A stretch of 64,000 nt of DNA from the NCBI RefSeq assembly GCF_001486585.1, contig NZ_LN909046.1, forward strand, positions 248,001 to 312,000, read 5' to 3'. Below the pieces are notes generated by a model that was given only the letters and a program-made list of their open reading frames with translations, was not told the origin of the DNA and ran no database searches. Every line of letters begins with the position of its first letter. Positions within the stretch are counted from its first letter, which is position 1. Origin of the DNA: Paenibacillus senegalimassiliensis. GTDB taxonomy: Bacteria; Bacillota; Bacilli; Paenibacillales; Paenibacillaceae. The translations under genes were made by a program, and so were the position numbers. Of the stretch, positions 63,158-64,000 are shown one piece after another.

Positions 63158-64000
63158 TCAATTCTGTTCCACCGATTTATAAGACTTGCTGCTAAGGCCA
63201 AAACGATTGATGTCTATGGAAACGGAAGGACGAATTTCGATCTCCTTAAATACCTGATCCCAACTGTTATCCTCCTCAATTTGCTTCCAGCGTTTTGGAT
63301 ATTTGGAATGAATCAGTGTAGCAAATTCCGTAACATCGGCATTAAGCCCCTGCACGGCACGCCACCCAGCATTGACGTATTCCAGAACTTCTTCTTCAAT
63401 GATCTTCTCCAACCGGGCTAACTCGCTGGCTTTACTCAAATCAGCCTTGCCTCCGGTCTCTATCAACATGCCTTCTCCCCTGATGCCAACCTGCATAACA
63501 AAATGATCATTGTCCCAAACGGGCTTGACCACGGTTTTAGATTTCAGCAGGGAGAAGGTCGAATCGTTCTGTTCTTTCTTGGGGTCCGCAGAGAACGGAA
63601 TGCTGGCAGCATTGATCTGGTTGCGCAGAAAGGTTAAGCCGAATGCCTGCTTCGTATTCAGCCATCCCACAAAACGGTCTTCCTTCAACACACCAAGGCG
63701 CCCCAAGGAAATACGGCTAGGTAAATCCGTAACTTGAGTGTCCTCGACCTTGTCCATGACTGCAGGCTTCGTCAGCTTGATCTCTGGTATTGTTGCACAA
63801 TGCGAGTCGGAAGACAGTGCCATGGTCAATTCAAACATTCGCGTTCCGGGATAGTAGGAGGTCAGCCTGCTTTCCTGCTGAATCATTAATTGAATGCCCA
63901 TCCCCTGGTTCTTCGTTACCTGCATTAATTGTTCAAGCACATCGCTGGCTTCCCGCTCGCTCAAGAAGACAAACAAGGTTTCACTTTCATCAGGCTTGCG
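63158..64000 (-). CDS. Second germinant receptor C subunit, C-terminal part (5' end outside window)
   Basis: The frame is open to the right edge, so the lipoprotein signal and N-terminal domain are missing. What remains (about 280 residues) matches the GerC family: FVFLSEREASDVLEQLM, the middle LGVLKEDRFVGWLNTKQAFGLTFLRN and the C-terminal ADVTEFATLIHSKYPKRWKQI, which parallels the C subunit of the plus-strand operon. The A-subunit gene of this operon is expected beyond the edge. It ends 9 bases before the small D-type gene. Confidence 0.9.
   Translation of the reverse strand, partial: RKPDESETLFVFLSEREASDVLEQLMQVTKNQGMGIQLMIQQESRLTSYYPGTRMFELTMALSSDSHCATIPEIKLTKPAVMDKVEDTQVTDLPSRISLGRLGVLKEDRFVGWLNTKQAFGLTFLRNQINAASIPFSADPKKEQNDSTFSLLKSKTVVKPVWDNDHFVMQVGIRGEGMLIETGGKADLSKASELARLEKIIEEEVLEYVNAGWRAVQGLNADVTEFATLIHSKYPKRWKQIEEDNSWDQVFKEIEIRPSVSIDINRFGLSSKSYKSVEQN

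Overview
The window looks like chromosomal DNA of an endospore-forming member of the Bacillales, most probably a Paenibacillus. The signs are two GerA-type spore germinant receptor operons, a spoVAC-spoVAD-spoVAE operon, the conserved yqeG-yqeH-aroE-yhbY-nadD-yqeK-rsfS block, strong AGGAGG-type ribosome binding sites with many TTG and GTG starts, Lpl/Ytc-type sugar ABC transporters with a YesM-type histidine kinase, and a wealth of glycoside hydrolases. No rRNA, tRNA, CRISPR array or insertion sequence was seen.

Layout. Positions 1-18000 hold a glycan locus: a GH3 enzyme cut by the left edge, an AraC regulator, a GH31 alpha-xylosidase, a YesM-type kinase, an LplB-LplC-LplA-type importer, a GH95 alpha-fucosidase, a VOC protein, a WYL regulator, a second AraC regulator and a GH42 beta-galactosidase. 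Together the enzymes match the bonds of fucosylated xyloglucan oligosaccharides. An M42 peptidase follows. At 19.2 kb lies a dispersed repeat, then an unlisted 25-residue membrane peptide and the spoVA genes. Positions 21.8-26.3 kb encode a MoxR, DUF58 and transglutaminase operon. Positions 26.4-35.0 kb are a housekeeping block for ribosome assembly, shikimate and NAD synthesis and RNA decay, ending with RNase J.

Positions 35.1-35.9 kb carry a Fic toxin with its small VbhA-type antitoxin, followed by KDG kinase. Positions 37.2-43.8 kb form a beta-glucoside PTS locus (IIBC, LacI regulator, GH1 6-phospho-beta-glucosidase, an iron-sulfur flavin enoate-type reductase, IIA). Its promoter has a catabolite site and two palindromic operators. 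This is the most unusual gene set here, because the reductase could act on the aglycone released by the glucosidase.

Positions 43.8-53.2 kb hold an Ogt methyltransferase and a nine-gene run (HAD, RpiR, MBL hydrolase, Dpp-type peptide importer, metallophosphoesterase). A second copy of the dispersed repeat closes it. Positions 53.4-57.6 kb hold uronate catabolism genes: kduD, a DeoR regulator and kduI on one strand, and eda plus an SDR protein lacking the catalytic residues on the other. With the distant kdgK they make a full route from 5-dehydro-4-deoxy-glucuronate to pyruvate and glyceraldehyde 3-phosphate. Positions 57.7-64.0 kb hold two ger operons meeting tail to tail, each with a small two-helix D-type subunit gene.
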